A stretch of 64,000 bases of DNA from Lophius americanus (lineage: Eukaryota > Chordata > Actinopteri > Lophiiformes > Lophiidae): contig JBBDHG010000014.1 in assembly GCA_037951165.1 (NCBI GenBank), forward strand, positions 19,865,001-19,929,000. The letters run 5' to 3'. The stretch's first letter is position 1, and every line of letters starts with the position of its first letter. Position numbers and translations under genes: made by a program. The notes under the pieces are model-generated. The model made no database searches and was not told the DNA's origin. It worked only from the letters and a program-made list of their open reading frames with translations. Positions 26,820 through 39,674 of this stretch are shown here, piece by piece.

Positions 26820-27400
26820 TCATTTTTCACCCAGTGAGCCGAACAGGAACTATTAGAGTAAAATATGATATATACAAAATATATCTCCTCAAGTCGATGC
26901 ATATGTACCAATTTGGAATAAATGGAGCCAATGGTTGAGAAAGGAAGGATACATAAAGGATACATAAAGCATACATAAAGGATACATAAAGCCCTCCCAA
27001 GTATAAGAAATATATAACGAACCTTTCCCAAAATCGATTCAATTCTTAATTTCACAGAAAGTGTCTTAAAGTTTGAAAATGATCCATGAAATAGTTTTTG
27101 AGTTAGGTCCTGAAAACAGTGTTTCCCCGTTGTAAGTAAAATATGACATATACCTGATAGATATCCATGAGTTTCTTCAAATGTACTGAATTTGGTCTGG
27201 CTCGGACCGACATTTAGAAAGTAACGTCCAAAAAAACATTGATTTTCGTAAAAAGCTCCCCCTATTGAGTAAAAACAAGTAACTATAAGAGTAACACCCA
27301 ATGTATACAAGATAGATCTTCTCGAGTGGACTCATACGCATACTTTGGACTCAATCGGAACAAGGGTAATATTTGAATCCCTGACATTTCGGGGCTATCA
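26820..27400 (-). repeat. Dispersed modular repeat family, copy C (expanded)
   Basis: On the minus strand the copy shows the family words twice: a module with agaagatctatcttgtatac and tactcaatagggggagcttt (about 27240-27330), then another with aactcaaaaactatttcatg, gaggagatatattttgtata and catattttactctaatagtt (about 26850-27110). This shows the family is itself built from repeated modules. A four-unit 11-bp tandem repeat (26948-26991) has grown inside it. The 215-codon minus frame at 26663-27310, one of the longest in the window, runs through this copy. It has no known motif and is treated as non-genic. Confidence 0.6.
26948..26991. repeat. Tandem repeat, 11-bp unit x4
   Basis: Four units of gatacataaag, the third with c for g at its first base, inside copy C of the modular family. 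Other copies lack it, so it is a local expansion. Confidence 0.92.
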
Positions 27401-29506
27401 GTTAAGCCTAAATTGAGTTGAAGGAATATGTTCTGAGCACACAGAAAACATTCGGCATCAGATTGTATTGTCTGTGTCTTTTTAATGCATTTAATAGATT
27501 CAGAGAAACCCACGGGTATGATCTCATTTTCCAGGTCGATGTGTGATATTGTGTTCAAACGAAACAGTAGCAAATTTTGAAAAATTAATTTTGGGTTAGA
27601 AGTAGCAAATGTATTTCGCCTGAGCACTTTTCAGCAGTTAAAGTCAAAAACAAGCAAAATAAATAAAGAATGAGCTTTGACTCTCTCTAAATTCTTTGCG
27701 TATCTTATTAAAAGAAAGAAAAAAAAGATTTTGGCTACACTACACTTGGTACATTCCGTTTGTTTGCATGTTGATTATGCCTTTAAATTGCTTTCCACAA
27801 ATTGATTCCAGCACAGCAGCACAGAGAGCCTGAGCGGAATGGTCCAGCTACAATATGCTTGAAAGATGAGTAACTCACCCTTTTCCAGCCATTTACTGCA
27901 AACCTTTTTCTACAAAGTGCTCCAAAACGGAGCCATTACATGACTGAGGTGAAAATATTTGCTTTTATCACCCATCTATTTGATCACTGGCCACATCCCC
28001 AGCCAGCAAAATGCTGTGTGTAGCAATCACAGTCTTGCTATGCATGCCATCATTTCCAAATAATTTACCAGCTGCAATTAGCAGAATCCAGTTGTCATCA
28101 CAGCGCTTTGTGAACTCCTGAAGAGAGGAGTTGATATATCAAAGCGACTAAAATAAAAGTCTTCATTAAAAATGTAGGATATACAGTCTGCATATGCATC
28201 ACTGATGATTGCACACACCAATTGAAAATAAAAATGACCCTGGCCTGACAAATTAGAAATAAACCTGTTTGACAGGCCCCGTTTGGTTAGAACAAATGTG
28301 AGACATGAAAAATTGTTTGACACACTTTCATAAAAGCAGGTGGCGACAACCCATCCTTTAGCATGTGGTAATGGCTTCTCGTTGTTAGCTTCAATGGAAA
28401 AAGCTATTCATACTGTTATGTGATTGAAAAGAAAATTGAATCCTTTTGATGTTATAAATGTGTCTATTACTGCATTTGCACACAAAATTTCTATGGAAAT
28501 TATAGAGAAAGGAGCGATTCTCTAGAGGAAATGTTTGGGAATGACATATTGAATTCTATTCCTGCCTGAATAGTGTATGTGTTTGAGAACAACCTCAAAA
28601 CTATGTGATTTTTCACTGGGCTGAAAGGGTAAAATTACTATACTATACACATGAGAGCTTAATAGTTACATATTTCTTATGTAATGAACAGTCTCTTCAG
28701 TTTGCCGCTGGAATTTAGAGAAACTTACCACCGGTTTACATTATGTGTGTGATCTGCTCCTACACAAAAAGGTTCACAGGATGGACCAGTCAAACTGACA
28801 TGTGGGAGATGAAAAACTTACTTAAGAGGAAATAATCCTGGATGTTGAGAGGAAGGGGAATTGTTTTTTTGACCCCCCCCCTCACACACACAGTCTTGTT
28901 TTGGAGCCTGTTACAAATGAAATAATGACTAAAAGTAAAAAGGATTTTTTTGTAATACATTACAGATCCATCTATATACAAAATGTGTGGCTTTGTATGC
29001 TCTTTTTGGAAGTGGGGAGGTGTCCTGCAGGTCCAACAGGAGTTTTACTCTACTGACCATGAAGCAGCTGCACTAGATGAGGCGCTGGGGCTTGAAAGGC
29101 CGGTCAGCAGTCGAGGAGTTATTTACATCCATTCATCAATCTTATCTTTTGGGTTCAGAAAATTAACAGGTTAAGTAATTAACTGGACAGGGATCTTTTT
29201 GACATGTCTAATGTCAAAAGTTCAGTGGTTATGACTTATGATCATTAGATCATGCAGTTGATTTATTAAATTCTTTAAGATCTTTTCATTTTTTAAACTC
29301 TTATTTTACAGTCAACTTTTAGAAGTAGAAGTTAGCCAACTTATGAAACATATTGTTGATTGTGTATTATTTCATATCTATACTTCTGTACTCTTGGGCG
29401 TCATTTCTATATAAATATAATATGTAATATAGTATAAACTGAATATGTTTTTTTTCTTTTTTTACTTTACTCTGCATTTCCTTTCCATGTCTTGATTTGA
29501 TGGTGT

Positions 29507-29543
29507 TAAATAAATAAATACATTAATTAATAAATAAATAAAA
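29507..29543. repeat. (AAAT)n microsatellite, imperfect
   Basis: Units of taaa with a cattaattaa interruption. Confidence 0.85.
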
Positions 29544-31978
29544 ATGTTAATTTTCTTCATGACTTGCTGATAAGAAGGGTGAAGATTATGTTATAATTCC
29601 CTTTCTCGTTTTGAGAATCCCAGGCAACACACGCAGCTGCAGTAGCTTTATCTGATTGACGTTTCAAATCTCAGAAATAAATCAGATGTGAGGCCTTTTT
29701 CCTCAAATCTTAAAAGTCGTACTTAAATAAATACAAAAAACTTCATGGAAAATCAAATGGGTTGGACAGTGTTACAACGTTGAGTGTGTAATCGCCTAAA
29801 CGTAGGACAGTTGATCATTTAAAAAGAATGATACTTCTTCGTAAGTGTAATAATAGTCATGTCTTGCGATTGATGATGATTATTCACTTAAATTCTAAAA
29901 CAGCTTTTAAGTATAATCTTGGTGTCAGATGACTGCAATGTCTCGGCTGCAGGAGGGTGTTTAATTGCTAGCAATAATGATTGCATCACCAACTGCCGGC
30001 TTGATGTATGTACTACCGTGTTTTCAGAGGATGGGTGTGTGAGGATCATTTTTCACAACTTTGGCGTTTCACCAAGAAACTTTTGATCCACAAAACAGTG
30101 TGATATGTATGGGGCGGTAGTCTCTACCATCAGCCACTTCAGTGGAAAAGTAAATATGTATTTGTCTGACCATATTCTCCAAATGAGAAGATATTCATTT
30201 CTGATAACAAATTCTCTGTATCACATTTTTATCATCACTTATAACTTTGACTTTGATATTGTTGTCTCTTGTGCATGTTTTGCTTGCTCAAATATACAAA
30301 CATCTATTAGTTAAGCAATACTTATTAAATCATTGACTTTCAAAAAAAGGAAAAAAAAATTTGGACATACAAATTTGCTGTTAAAAAATCCTTGTGGTGA
30401 TATATTGGACGAATGAGCATCACTCAGTGCGGCATAGTTTACAATACATGGAGCAACACGCTCAGACATGCTGAATAACATTAATTAAATGATGGCCCCA
30501 TTAAATACAGGGCCAATGTGATCACCAAACTTTCAAACTTTTAAAATCTAGTGATAGGAAAATCTTGAATTCATATCCAAACGTGTTTCATTTTCAATCA
30601 TTCAGACGTTAAGGTTGCATTTACCGGATATGCAGTTCGACGAGGCTATTCATTTTCTCCAATGGGAATTTGGACTCTTGTGTTGAAAGAATAATTTTGT
30701 GTCACAAACTACTGACAAAGCATGCAAGAAACTAAAAAGGCATCTCTATTCAGGATAGTGCACCTTATAATTTAACCTGTCGTTGAACACAAGCTTCTTT
30801 TTGATCGCTACACCACAACATTATTCAATCGCCATAATGAGTGCATTTAAAGACTTTTCAGCTCTGCTCACACTTGATGTTTTCAGGCCTGTTGTGAAAC
30901 ATTTTGATGTCCCAGCAAATGGTTGTAACAGCTTCCTTTCAAAATGGTGATAATGATTATGGATGTATTCAAATTAAATTAAATCTCAAAGACCAGGATG
31001 CAAGCCACTGTGACTAACTCGAGTGCATCAATAATTTCACTGAAACATATACTGTCAATTCGCTCCAAGGTACTTTTGATGTCGGACACAAAGGAATAAT
31101 AATTGCTTTAATTCAAAGGTAGACTCTATGCTTACAATTTCAATAAAATTTCAATTTTTGATCAAAAGGTTGTGCTTGCATTATGCTCTGAAGCAATCCA
31201 ATCCTTGAGTTTGAGGACAGATTTTCCCAGTATGTTTAGTAAATAGATAAGCAGATGGCAGTTGGTTTTTTCTGCATTCATTACATTAAAAGATGCACAA
31301 AGTTTCCACCCCACAGGACATAAAACCAAAACATCCTGATTAAAAACGAGAATGTTATATGAGAGGTAGGGAATATAGGCTCTGATTAATAATTTCAAAT
31401 TTGAATTATGCACAAATTTGGGTCATTTGCTAAAGCATTTGATCAAAAGTGGTGCGATGCCAATGGAAAACCTTTCATGGCTGGACAGAAGCAGGCACTG
31501 TGCACCACAGCAATGCTCCTACGTTTTTTCCAGATTGTCACAGGAATGGTGAGGAAGTCAAGCATAGGAAGCACAGCAAAGTGGTGGATTTCGTTGTTAG
31601 TGTGATGGATGTGACCTGAGGACAACAGGATATTAATTTGCATGTGATTAGCAAGGCTGTGTGATTGAGTGGATACAGAAGTGGCGTGTATTGGTGTGTT
31701 GTTGCCGTGTCATGAGGTTGTTATCCGGTATGTGCATATGTGTGCGTGTGTAGTTGTGTGTAGTTGAGTGTAAAACAAGCTCAGTGGCTGCAGGTGTGAA
31801 AGTAGCCCAGGCTGTGAACTCCACACACTCCTCATCCTCCCTCACTTCCTCTCCCACTCATTTATTTTTCTCTTTCTCTGATTTGGTTTTACACGGCTGC
31901 ACTCTACTCATTTGCATCTGCTCCTGACACCCTTGTACCAGTCACGAGCACACACATACTTTCTCCCTCTCTCTCCCT

Positions 31979-32030
31979 CACACACACGAACACACGCACA
32001 CACCCACACCCACACCCACACCCACACGCA
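31979..32030. repeat. (CA)n/(CACACC)n simple repeat
   Basis: An interrupted CA run followed by about four cacacc units, preceded by a CT-rich stretch (ctccctctctctccctc). The region is pyrimidine-rich on this strand. Confidence 0.88.
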
Positions 32031-32853
32031 TCATCATTCAAAACTTGTCTTCATCGTGTGATGAGGAAGAAAATCAAGGAACATGTTTTTCACAAACTGG
32101 TGCACAAAACGGTTTCTGTCAGAACCTGAATACAATGTAAACTATAAATCTGTGAACAGAATGAGTGTTGTTTTAATGATTTTATACAAATGTGAACAGC
32201 GCTATGCCTGCTAGTGTAACTGCTCTCTCTATCACATAATCACGTATAAGGTGCTGCACGATTCGTTTTATCTGTAATTTCGCCAGCTGTGTGTTTCGTG
32301 TATATTTGTTTGGGGGCAGGGAGTCCCTAACATATGTTTGTATTAGTACCAATATGTTAACGGTAACGATTCACGCATGGATGCACAAAGGAACTGATAA
32401 TCAAATCTTTAATCCAATGAATTTATCCAAGCAGCAGAATGAGCTGCATACATCAGGCGGCTCTGGTCATGGAGCTGTGATTATGAGAGTGCTGCAATGA
32501 AGTTCAATTAAGACACAATATAATAATGATATCATGACCCCAGAGAGAAGACAGGCTTCATTTTTCCAACCATCACTCTTTTCGGTTAATCAGTTAAACA
32601 CATTTATATTTGTTTGGTAATTGCAAGTTACTATTTAAATACTATCCAATGCCCAAAACATTCCCTTTTGCATGGTAACTTTAGATTAAACATTGGCAAC
32701 GGTGCCAATTAATATATTATAAGCCAGCATGCCTTCTGTGTTTCTGGTGCTGCTGTCGTCCTCCGGTACAGAAACAGATTTTAATGAAATTATGGCGAGG
32801 ATTGTATAGAGCTTGGCGAAAACACAAAGGTCTCCGATGTAGGACAACAATAA

Positions 32854-32854
<1 letters not shown>

Positions 32855-32921
<67 letters not shown>
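32855..32921. repeat. Long (TA)n microsatellite, about 33 units
   Basis: About 66 bp of uninterrupted TA, ended by tcgtatatatgac. The Ile-Tyr frames on both strands across it are artefacts. Confidence 0.97.
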
Positions 32922-32923
<2 letters not shown>

Positions 32924-35900
32924 TATATATGACAAAACTTTCTTAATGTCGTGCATATGCACAACAATTTTAAAATTTGGAAGTCAGAGGTCACCCTTAT
33001 TAAGTCTTCCCATGAAAAATAAGCCTGACCCTGTACAAGTTGTACAATTATGCATTGATTTTCTAAAGAAACATGTTTAATAGATTTAGCTTCAGTAGCA
33101 GGACCAGGTGGTCAATCATTGTCCCCTTCTCAAAGCCCTTGATGAGCAGCGAGAAAGATGGCAGAAATAATACATTGTTCAGCATTGTTCTGTCTAATTA
33201 CAGCACGCCGCAGACAAGAGCAAATTAGCATTTTAAACAAGCACTTGCTCTGATTGAGGAACAATTGTTACATATTTTGTTGAATGTGAGCCATTCATTA
33301 CAGCCAGAAGAGATGTTACCCACATAGCGACGGGTTTTATTCAAACATCTTCCATCTGCGGTTCAAAACATTCTTTAAATAAGTCTGTTTGTTTTCATTT
33401 CTTTTACACTTATGTATGCTTTAGTAATATTTTTCAATGATTCATTTAATCTTACAGCCTTCTTTAAGGCCTTTTTTTCTCCAACCCCCACTCCCAGTTC
33501 TAGCAGAGAAGAGAGAGGGTCTGGGTAGAAAGGGAGATGGAGAAAAACTAAAACAAGATGCTTGAATCAAATAGGATTTAACAGTTTTTGACTGCCTTTG
33601 CACTCTTTTCTTCAAGTGGAGCAGAAGCAGGGCTGGGCTTCTTCCTGAAAATCTTAAAACCTCCTCAGTGTCTTTATCTACAGTTCCATTTATTAACAAA
33701 TCACTGGAGAAACATCTGCTCCAACACTTGCCCCAAATCTAAGGAATGATGTTTTGCAATATACCATTTAATTTTTAATGCCGAATTTCAGTTTTCCTTG
33801 AAAACAGAAGAACTTTTGCAGATGAGCTCCTTTTGATGACAACCAAACAACATCCAATAGCCTGGAAACATACCAAATTCAAGAGATAAACAAAAACTTT
33901 GACAAACAAACAACCACAGTAATGATAAACACTGCAAAAGTTGACAATATCACAGCGACATAAAAGTAGTTGCACTATTTTATCTCATTATAAACAAGTC
34001 TAAATGCAACTTATCAAGTGAGATAAGTCACAATATGTCAGAAAATACACATCAAATAATGTCTCAAGAGATGCTTTGATTTTATAGAAATGATTAGGAC
34101 TGAGTAAATAACTGAATGCTCCGTTATTATCAGAATTTGACCAAAAATTTAATGTATTTAAATTTAACATAAGTGAAAGGTCAAAGTGAAAAGACCGCTT
34201 GATAAATAGGTTTGTAGTGAAATATCTACTGTGAAGAGGATGACTGCCATTGATACTGATCTGTTTTGTTGTGTGATGGAGGTGTGAAGCACCTGCATCT
34301 TTTCATCCTCACTGGCTGGCCTCATGCCAACACTCCTCACTTCACCTACCAGCAAATACTACACATTTTTGATTTTCAATACAGAATAATAGGCCATCAA
34401 CTAAATGATCCCTTCAGAGCTGTCTTCCTGAATGTTTAGTGCAGAATTACCGGGAGAAGGAAGAATGAATCATAATACCTACATCTGCTTATGACTAAAC
34501 AACAACAATGTGTTACACGTTTTAAAGAAAGATAAGATAAGATAAGATAAGATTAGAAAAGGAAAGATAAGATAAGATAAAATAAGATTAGATTAGATTA
34601 GAGTATTACAGTCTCATACAAATTGGGGCAAGTACAGGAGATACATAATGGACATGTGGAGACTAGAGATAAATATATAAGTGGACAAAGAGTACTAAAA
34701 GGCTACTGAAATAAAATATATTGTGTAAATTCGAATGTGTGTACAGGAGAGTCCCCAGAATGTTTTTATATACTGTGCATGGGTATTAATATGAATCACA
34801 TTGTAGTTAAGTGCCTTTACAGCGCTGTATTACCCGATTTGTAATTTTAAAATGGTTTAGAAGGTCTACTTTTAAAATAACAATTATTTAAAATAAATTA
34901 TTATTATTGTTTTTAATAAAGACAAAATATTCAAAAATAAAATAAAACTAGAAATAACATTCCTACTTTTCTTAATTGCTTCAATATAATCTTCGAAGTA
35001 TTTGGTAACAGATATTACAATATTTGGAATTCAATATTATATCATTTATAGCATAAATCAATTTACTCAGACTTTTGATATATAGTAAAACCAAGTAGAT
35101 CAAATTATCTACAGAGAACTTCCACACACATCATTTAAATAAAAGAAGTATTTTCTTCATAACAAGCCGAGTCAGTCAGGCTTATCTTATTCAGAATATT
35201 TGACACGAAAGAAATAAGCTAGGATAATAATTTATCACAATCGCAAGATCACTTGCTAGGAAATCATTGCAATTAATTCAATATTAGAGGCGAATTGTAA
35301 TCATCAGCAAAGACAACGAAGCAAAATTAGCTATTGAAGTTTTTGGTTGTGTGGTTGTCAATTAATGTAATGCATTATTTTTGATTCCATACAATCTTCC
35401 ATACCATGAATATCAGGAAAATGTTATAAAATGTCAAATTAGAAACTAGATAAAAGAAAAACGACGTGCATGCATGCTTATTTAGATACAAATTAATCTG
35501 GCATATTTGTTTTATTAATTGATACTGTTTAGTAAATTTACCATTAACTGCTGTTGGTCCAGATTGCACATTTAAAACACGTAAGAAACTCAGAAATGTG
35601 GCTGTTATAGGAGCCTACTTCTCAGGCAGTTAAGCAGTTAGATCCAATGTTATTGTATGGTGTGAGCCACGAGTTACACCCTAACCAAACAGCCAAACAG
35701 TGAATAACATCCTCAGAGTGAGGCCAAGCATGTATGGGTCTGTTTGTATTGGATGTAAGTCATGGAATTAATGTTCTTACCGACACACTATGCATTGCAT
35801 AGTATATTGTTTGCTCCAAATATGAGTACCATGCTCAGTGTGAATATAATATAAACAGGTTTGATAAGTGCCTTTCATTTCTACAACAATTTATATTAAC

Positions 35901-36589
35901 ACCAGATTATGTCCACACTATCACCACAAAAAACACATTCCCACCAGCTCTTTGTTTAAATGACACCAGGAACCCTGTCGCATGTTTATAAAAATGTTTG
36001 CACTAGTGAAAAACCATCTGATCACATTGATGCTTATCAATGACGTGGTCTGCATTGAGTGCATTGACTATGAAAAGGGTGAACTCTTTCCATTAGTACA
36101 TTTTCAGCTTTGATTAGGTTACAGTATTGCTCATGTCAATAAACACTGCAATAATCTCCTACAGAAATGAGCTTTGTATTAGTACATGTTTCTCTGTAGC
36201 TGGACATATTGGAAACCAAAAATCTTTCGATTTGTGTCTGTCTTATTAGCTCCAAGCACAAAGTCTCTTTCCAAATGTACCTACCTTTGCTGACCTTCTC
36301 AAATGTTTTAGTTGGCATTGCTCATATAGTTTATTCATCATATGATATGCCTCTCTTGACTTAAGTTATGTGAAGGAAATCCTAATAGAAATCCTAAAGC
36401 AAACGGGAAAACTTAAACGGAGACTTCGTCAGCTGTAAGACATTTTATCAGCGTTAGTAACTCAGAAGTATGAAGTTTCGATTCCCTATCGTAACTAAGG
36501 AAACAGAGTAGTACAGAGTTTCAAGGCTCAGTTTGTTTTGAGTGAAATCACATTCTTATATCGTTTTTTAATTCAGCACTTAGCAGTTA
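32922..36589. other. Intergenic DNA, nothing recognised except a pentanucleotide array
   Basis: AT-rich unique-looking DNA with no gene or mobile-element signature apart from the GATAA array at 34.5 kb. Confidence 0.5.
34531..34602. repeat. (GATAA)n / (GATTA)n microsatellite, imperfect
   Basis: Two runs of gataa separated by gattagaaaaggaaa, passing into a gatta run at the 3' end. Confidence 0.93.
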
Positions 36590-36985
36590 AATTAAATTTG
36601 AAGTTATGTCTTTTTCATTAAAAAAAGAAGAAATTCCCCTTATTGAGTTAAATAGATTAACTATTAAAGTAAAATATAATTTATACAAGATAGATCTGCT
36701 CAATTCGATTCATATGCACCAAATTTCGACTAATTTGTACAGAAGGTTGAGAAATTGGCCGGACAATGTTTGGAGACAAAGCCCTCCTAATTTCAGAAAT
36801 ATACAACTGACCTTTCCCCAAAACACTCCAGTTCTTCCTCCCACTAAGGTCTAAGTGTGAATAAAATTTAAAATCATCCATTATTCATCCATAGTTTTTG
36901 AGTTTTCGAGATAAGATGCAGGATCTGGATCTGTTGATGTGATGTATGATCATGTGGACGTGGCAGTGACGATATAAATATCTGG
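36590..36985 (-). repeat. Dispersed modular repeat family, copy D
   Basis: On the minus strand the family words appear in order: atcgtcactgccacgtccac, aaactcaaaaactatggatg, cacacttagaccttagtggg, aggaagaactgg, gtcagttgtatatttctgaa, attaggagggctttgtctcc, a tttctcaacc word, ggtgcatatgaatcgaattg, agcagatctatcttgtataa, and at the far end aactcaataaggggaatttc. It is one of the best-preserved copies and useful for building a consensus. The plus frame 36606-36854 and the minus frame 36681-36881 are incidental. Confidence 0.65.
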
Positions 36986-37944
36986 TGTAATATTTGCTGC
37001 TGTCTATATATTCTCTACTTTACCTCTAACATTCTTCAGAGCCAGGCTTAGTCAGGCCTAAGCACTACAGGGGCTATACTAATTTTTCAGAAAGACGATT
37101 TTGAGCATTTCTTTGGTCACCATGTATCATCTCTTGCTTCGTTGCTGTGCCTTATGCCTTGATTCCTTTGGGAACGTTGCGGTCATTTTCTTATTTCGCT
37201 GCGTTGAGCCAGTGCTGGGCGGATTCATAGACATAGTTTTGCATGTAAGCGAAGGGGACTGCCGACTGCGGCGCAGCCGTTACGCTAAATGACGTTTCCA
37301 GTCGAATCAAGGCGCAAAGGTTCACTTCTCTTTCCCATCCTCTTTATTTCTAAATCCATCAATCTTTATTTGATTCGGCTTAGAAAGATAATCAACCGCC
37401 TCTGGAAGATAATCAACCGTCTTGGTTGTATAGGGTCCCATCATTAAGCAGATTACACCCGGTTGTACATAAAACCCTAATAAATCCAGCCAATCAAACA
37501 CTCTCCCTGACTGTTTAGCCACTAAAAGGATTATATGTTGTTCAACTTTAAAACTCACTCACAATGAGAAACAGAATTTCTAATTTTTGGCCCGAATGTA
37601 CAAAATACATTATTTAGTGTATCGGTCCAGCCCTGAAGTTTGGCATGTCCTTCAACTATGGAACAATTTCATTAGCTGTAATAATGAAATTCAGTTTTTA
37701 ATAACGTTTCTACTTTTCAAGATAATATGACATAAATTTCAGAGCATATTTGCAGTGAAAAGATACGAATAGAGGAACCTACTGGGATGTTCATTGTCAA
37801 AAAGATAACGCATTCACCTCAGAGGAGAGATGGTGCATGATATGAAGAGGAAAAGATCAAAATTGTAGACACATTATCGGAGGCATTTTCTGCTGCCATC
37901 CTTCACATAACTGAACTTCCAAGAAACAGAAAGCTAAATTGCCT

Positions 37945-38110
37945 TCTGTTTAATTTAACACCAACGCCAGTGGAACAACAATTGGGAGCAGCTTGAGATT
38001 TAGTAACTTGCTCAAGGACACTTATAAGTGAACTGTGAATTGGCCAGGGATCGAACCATCGGCTTTCAGATAAGTGGACAAATGCTCCACCAACTGATCC
38101 ACCGTTGCTA
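37945..38110 (-). mobile_element. tRNA-derived SINE, minus strand
   Basis: Read on the minus strand, the head has a box-A-like ggatcagttggtggagc and a box-B ggttcgatcc (revcomp of 38048-38057). It is followed by the tail gtgtccttgagcaagttact and a gctgctcccaattg word. This is the layout of a common fish SINE (tRNA-like head, then a conserved gtgtccttgagcaaga...ctgaaccccaaattgctcc tail). The internal polymerase III boxes are recognisable but divergent, so it is an old insertion. The minus-strand frame at 37903-38124 overlaps it and is not a gene. Confidence 0.75.
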
Positions 38111-39039
38111 TTTAGATGTGACATAACCGTTAAAACAAATACTTGCTAATCTCTCCAGGCTGGAGAATGTATGACCCTCCAATTAAACATAATACTTGAC
38201 CTCTATCTAGAGATGGAGTTTTCTCCGGTCTCATTGCTGTCAATTCTAGCAGTGACATATATCTACATACACACCGAACACAAACAATGCACACAAACAA
38301 CACATGTGTTTACAGAGTCACAGGTGGATGTAAAGCACATTTTCCCCACGCACAAGATGCTAATGCTGCTAACCGTCAGAGTTCCATGTGAGATAGAGCA
38401 GAGGCGGAACCGGACAGGGTTACTTCATGTAAATCAACAAAAACGTCAAAGGGCGGTTATGTTTCCAGCTGTCATCAGCTTTACTGTCGGTGCGGATCCC
38501 TCTGTTTGTAAATTGTTGTCAGTCCTGCGTTACTGATCCAGGCCGGACAAGCAGTTAGATGTGAAGTGTTTACAGCTAAAAAAGGAGTTTATGGTGACTC
38601 CTGCTGAGACATCTTCATGAAAAATAAAGTTGACCCACTCAGTCTTTATGTCCTCTGATGCTGGAAAGTTGTATGCGATAATGAATGCTGGTCTGTACAG
38701 ACAACCACAGCGCTTTGGTTTATGTCCGAGGCTGTTCCTCGCAAAATGATGCTCAGAACTTCGCTGCTAGCGAGAAAAAGTGGCGGTGTTCTGTAAAGGT
38801 AGTACTCAAGTCAGGGGTGGAGACACTGGTGCGGGTGGAGTTATTCAATGAGTGACATACCATTTTATGTCAAGAGGGTTGGAGATTTGAAAGGGAAATT
38901 AATTTTTCCCTTCTTCAATAAACAGGAATGACGTTGCAGCATTTGTTATTACTTTCCATTGCGCATTCTTTGATTTGAGTACTTTACCAATTCTCTACCA
39001 AGGATAGGCTGAGGAAATTACAGACTATTGCCCTATTAG
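38111..39039. other. Intergenic DNA, possibly repeat-derived, nothing firm
   Basis: A 121-codon frame (38171-38536) has no motif. The stretch 38380-38800 is richer in CpG than its surroundings and could be an old DNA-transposon insertion, but no termini were found. Confidence 0.4.
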
Positions 39040-39235
39040 AACGGGACTAGTATTACCCCGGGACCCGAGGTAACTTGTAATAATTTCCTGTGCAAATGCA
39101 CCATGCCTGTGATTTGTTAAGTAAAAATTCCAACCCAAATTACCTGCCATATTTCGGAAAATGCAGATGTCAGGTGATAATTTGAGTCCTGTGCAAATCA
39201 ATATTTCAGTGATTTGGGGGTAGAATTCTTATTGA
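39040..39235. repeat. Repeat-like stretch with an internal duplicated word
   Basis: The word tcctgtgcaaat(g/c)a occurs at 39086 and again at 39187, each followed within about 30 bases by a gtgattt(g) word. Together with attaccccgggacccgaggt just before, this suggests an old non-autonomous insertion built from two diverged halves of about 100 bp. Family unknown. Confidence 0.3.
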
Positions 39236-39630
39236 TTGTTTCCTCTGCTGCTTTTTCTGCCTCTTTCCCAATCAAATTATGGCGGCTGCAGTGGGCATAA
39301 TGAAATACTCTTTTGAAATGTGTGTTAGAAGTGTTGATGATCAATATAGCTCATCAACACGTGAACAAAGTGATCCATCGCTCGTAGGTACCACAGAAGG
39401 GTGAGAGTGTGACAAGGACTCCGGGACACTCTGCACGGGAGTCACTGGAGGGTTGTCGTATTTGGATTGCACGGAGTGGGACAAAGGGGCCGACTCACGC
39501 TTCGCTGAGGGGTAAGAGTTCTAAAGGTTGGGCTCGCGTCTGGACCTGACTGTCCGACCTTCAGAACCCCTGCTCCTGCCCCAGACAAACCCATACTATG
39601 TCACCGCAATAAGTGAAGTCTGTATTTTAG

Positions 39631-39674
39631 TTATATTTACTGATAATATCAACCGATATTATCAGTAAATATAA
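39631..39674. repeat. Perfect palindrome: 20-bp arms, 4-base loop
   Basis: The arm ttatatttactgataatatc (39631-39650) is the exact reverse complement of 39655-39674, separated by aacc. The next outward bases (g on the left, t on the right) do not pair, so the palindrome ends exactly there. It could extrude as a cruciform or fold as an RNA hairpin. It may be a miniature palindromic element or the remnant of one. Confidence 0.95.

Larger units (their letters stand above)
27401..32854. other. Intergenic DNA, nothing recognised except simple repeats
   Basis: Unique-looking AT-rich DNA. Simple repeats lie at 29507-29543 and 31979-32030 (annotated). None of the frames (for example 28078-28323 minus, 31162-31413 minus, 31408-31605 plus) shows a recognisable domain. 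The 27401-27620 stretch next to copy C may be a more degenerate part of that family. Confidence 0.5.

Noticed and set aside
26663..27310. 215-codon minus-strand frame
   Set aside because: It lies largely inside copy C of the modular repeat family, includes an 11-bp tandem repeat translated as repeated residues, and shows no known motif. Other copies of the family do not keep this frame.
32686..33080. Ile-Tyr repeat frames on both strands
   Set aside because: Translation of the long TA microsatellite.
38171..38536. 121-codon plus-strand frame
   Set aside because: No motif; the region is possibly repeat-derived.
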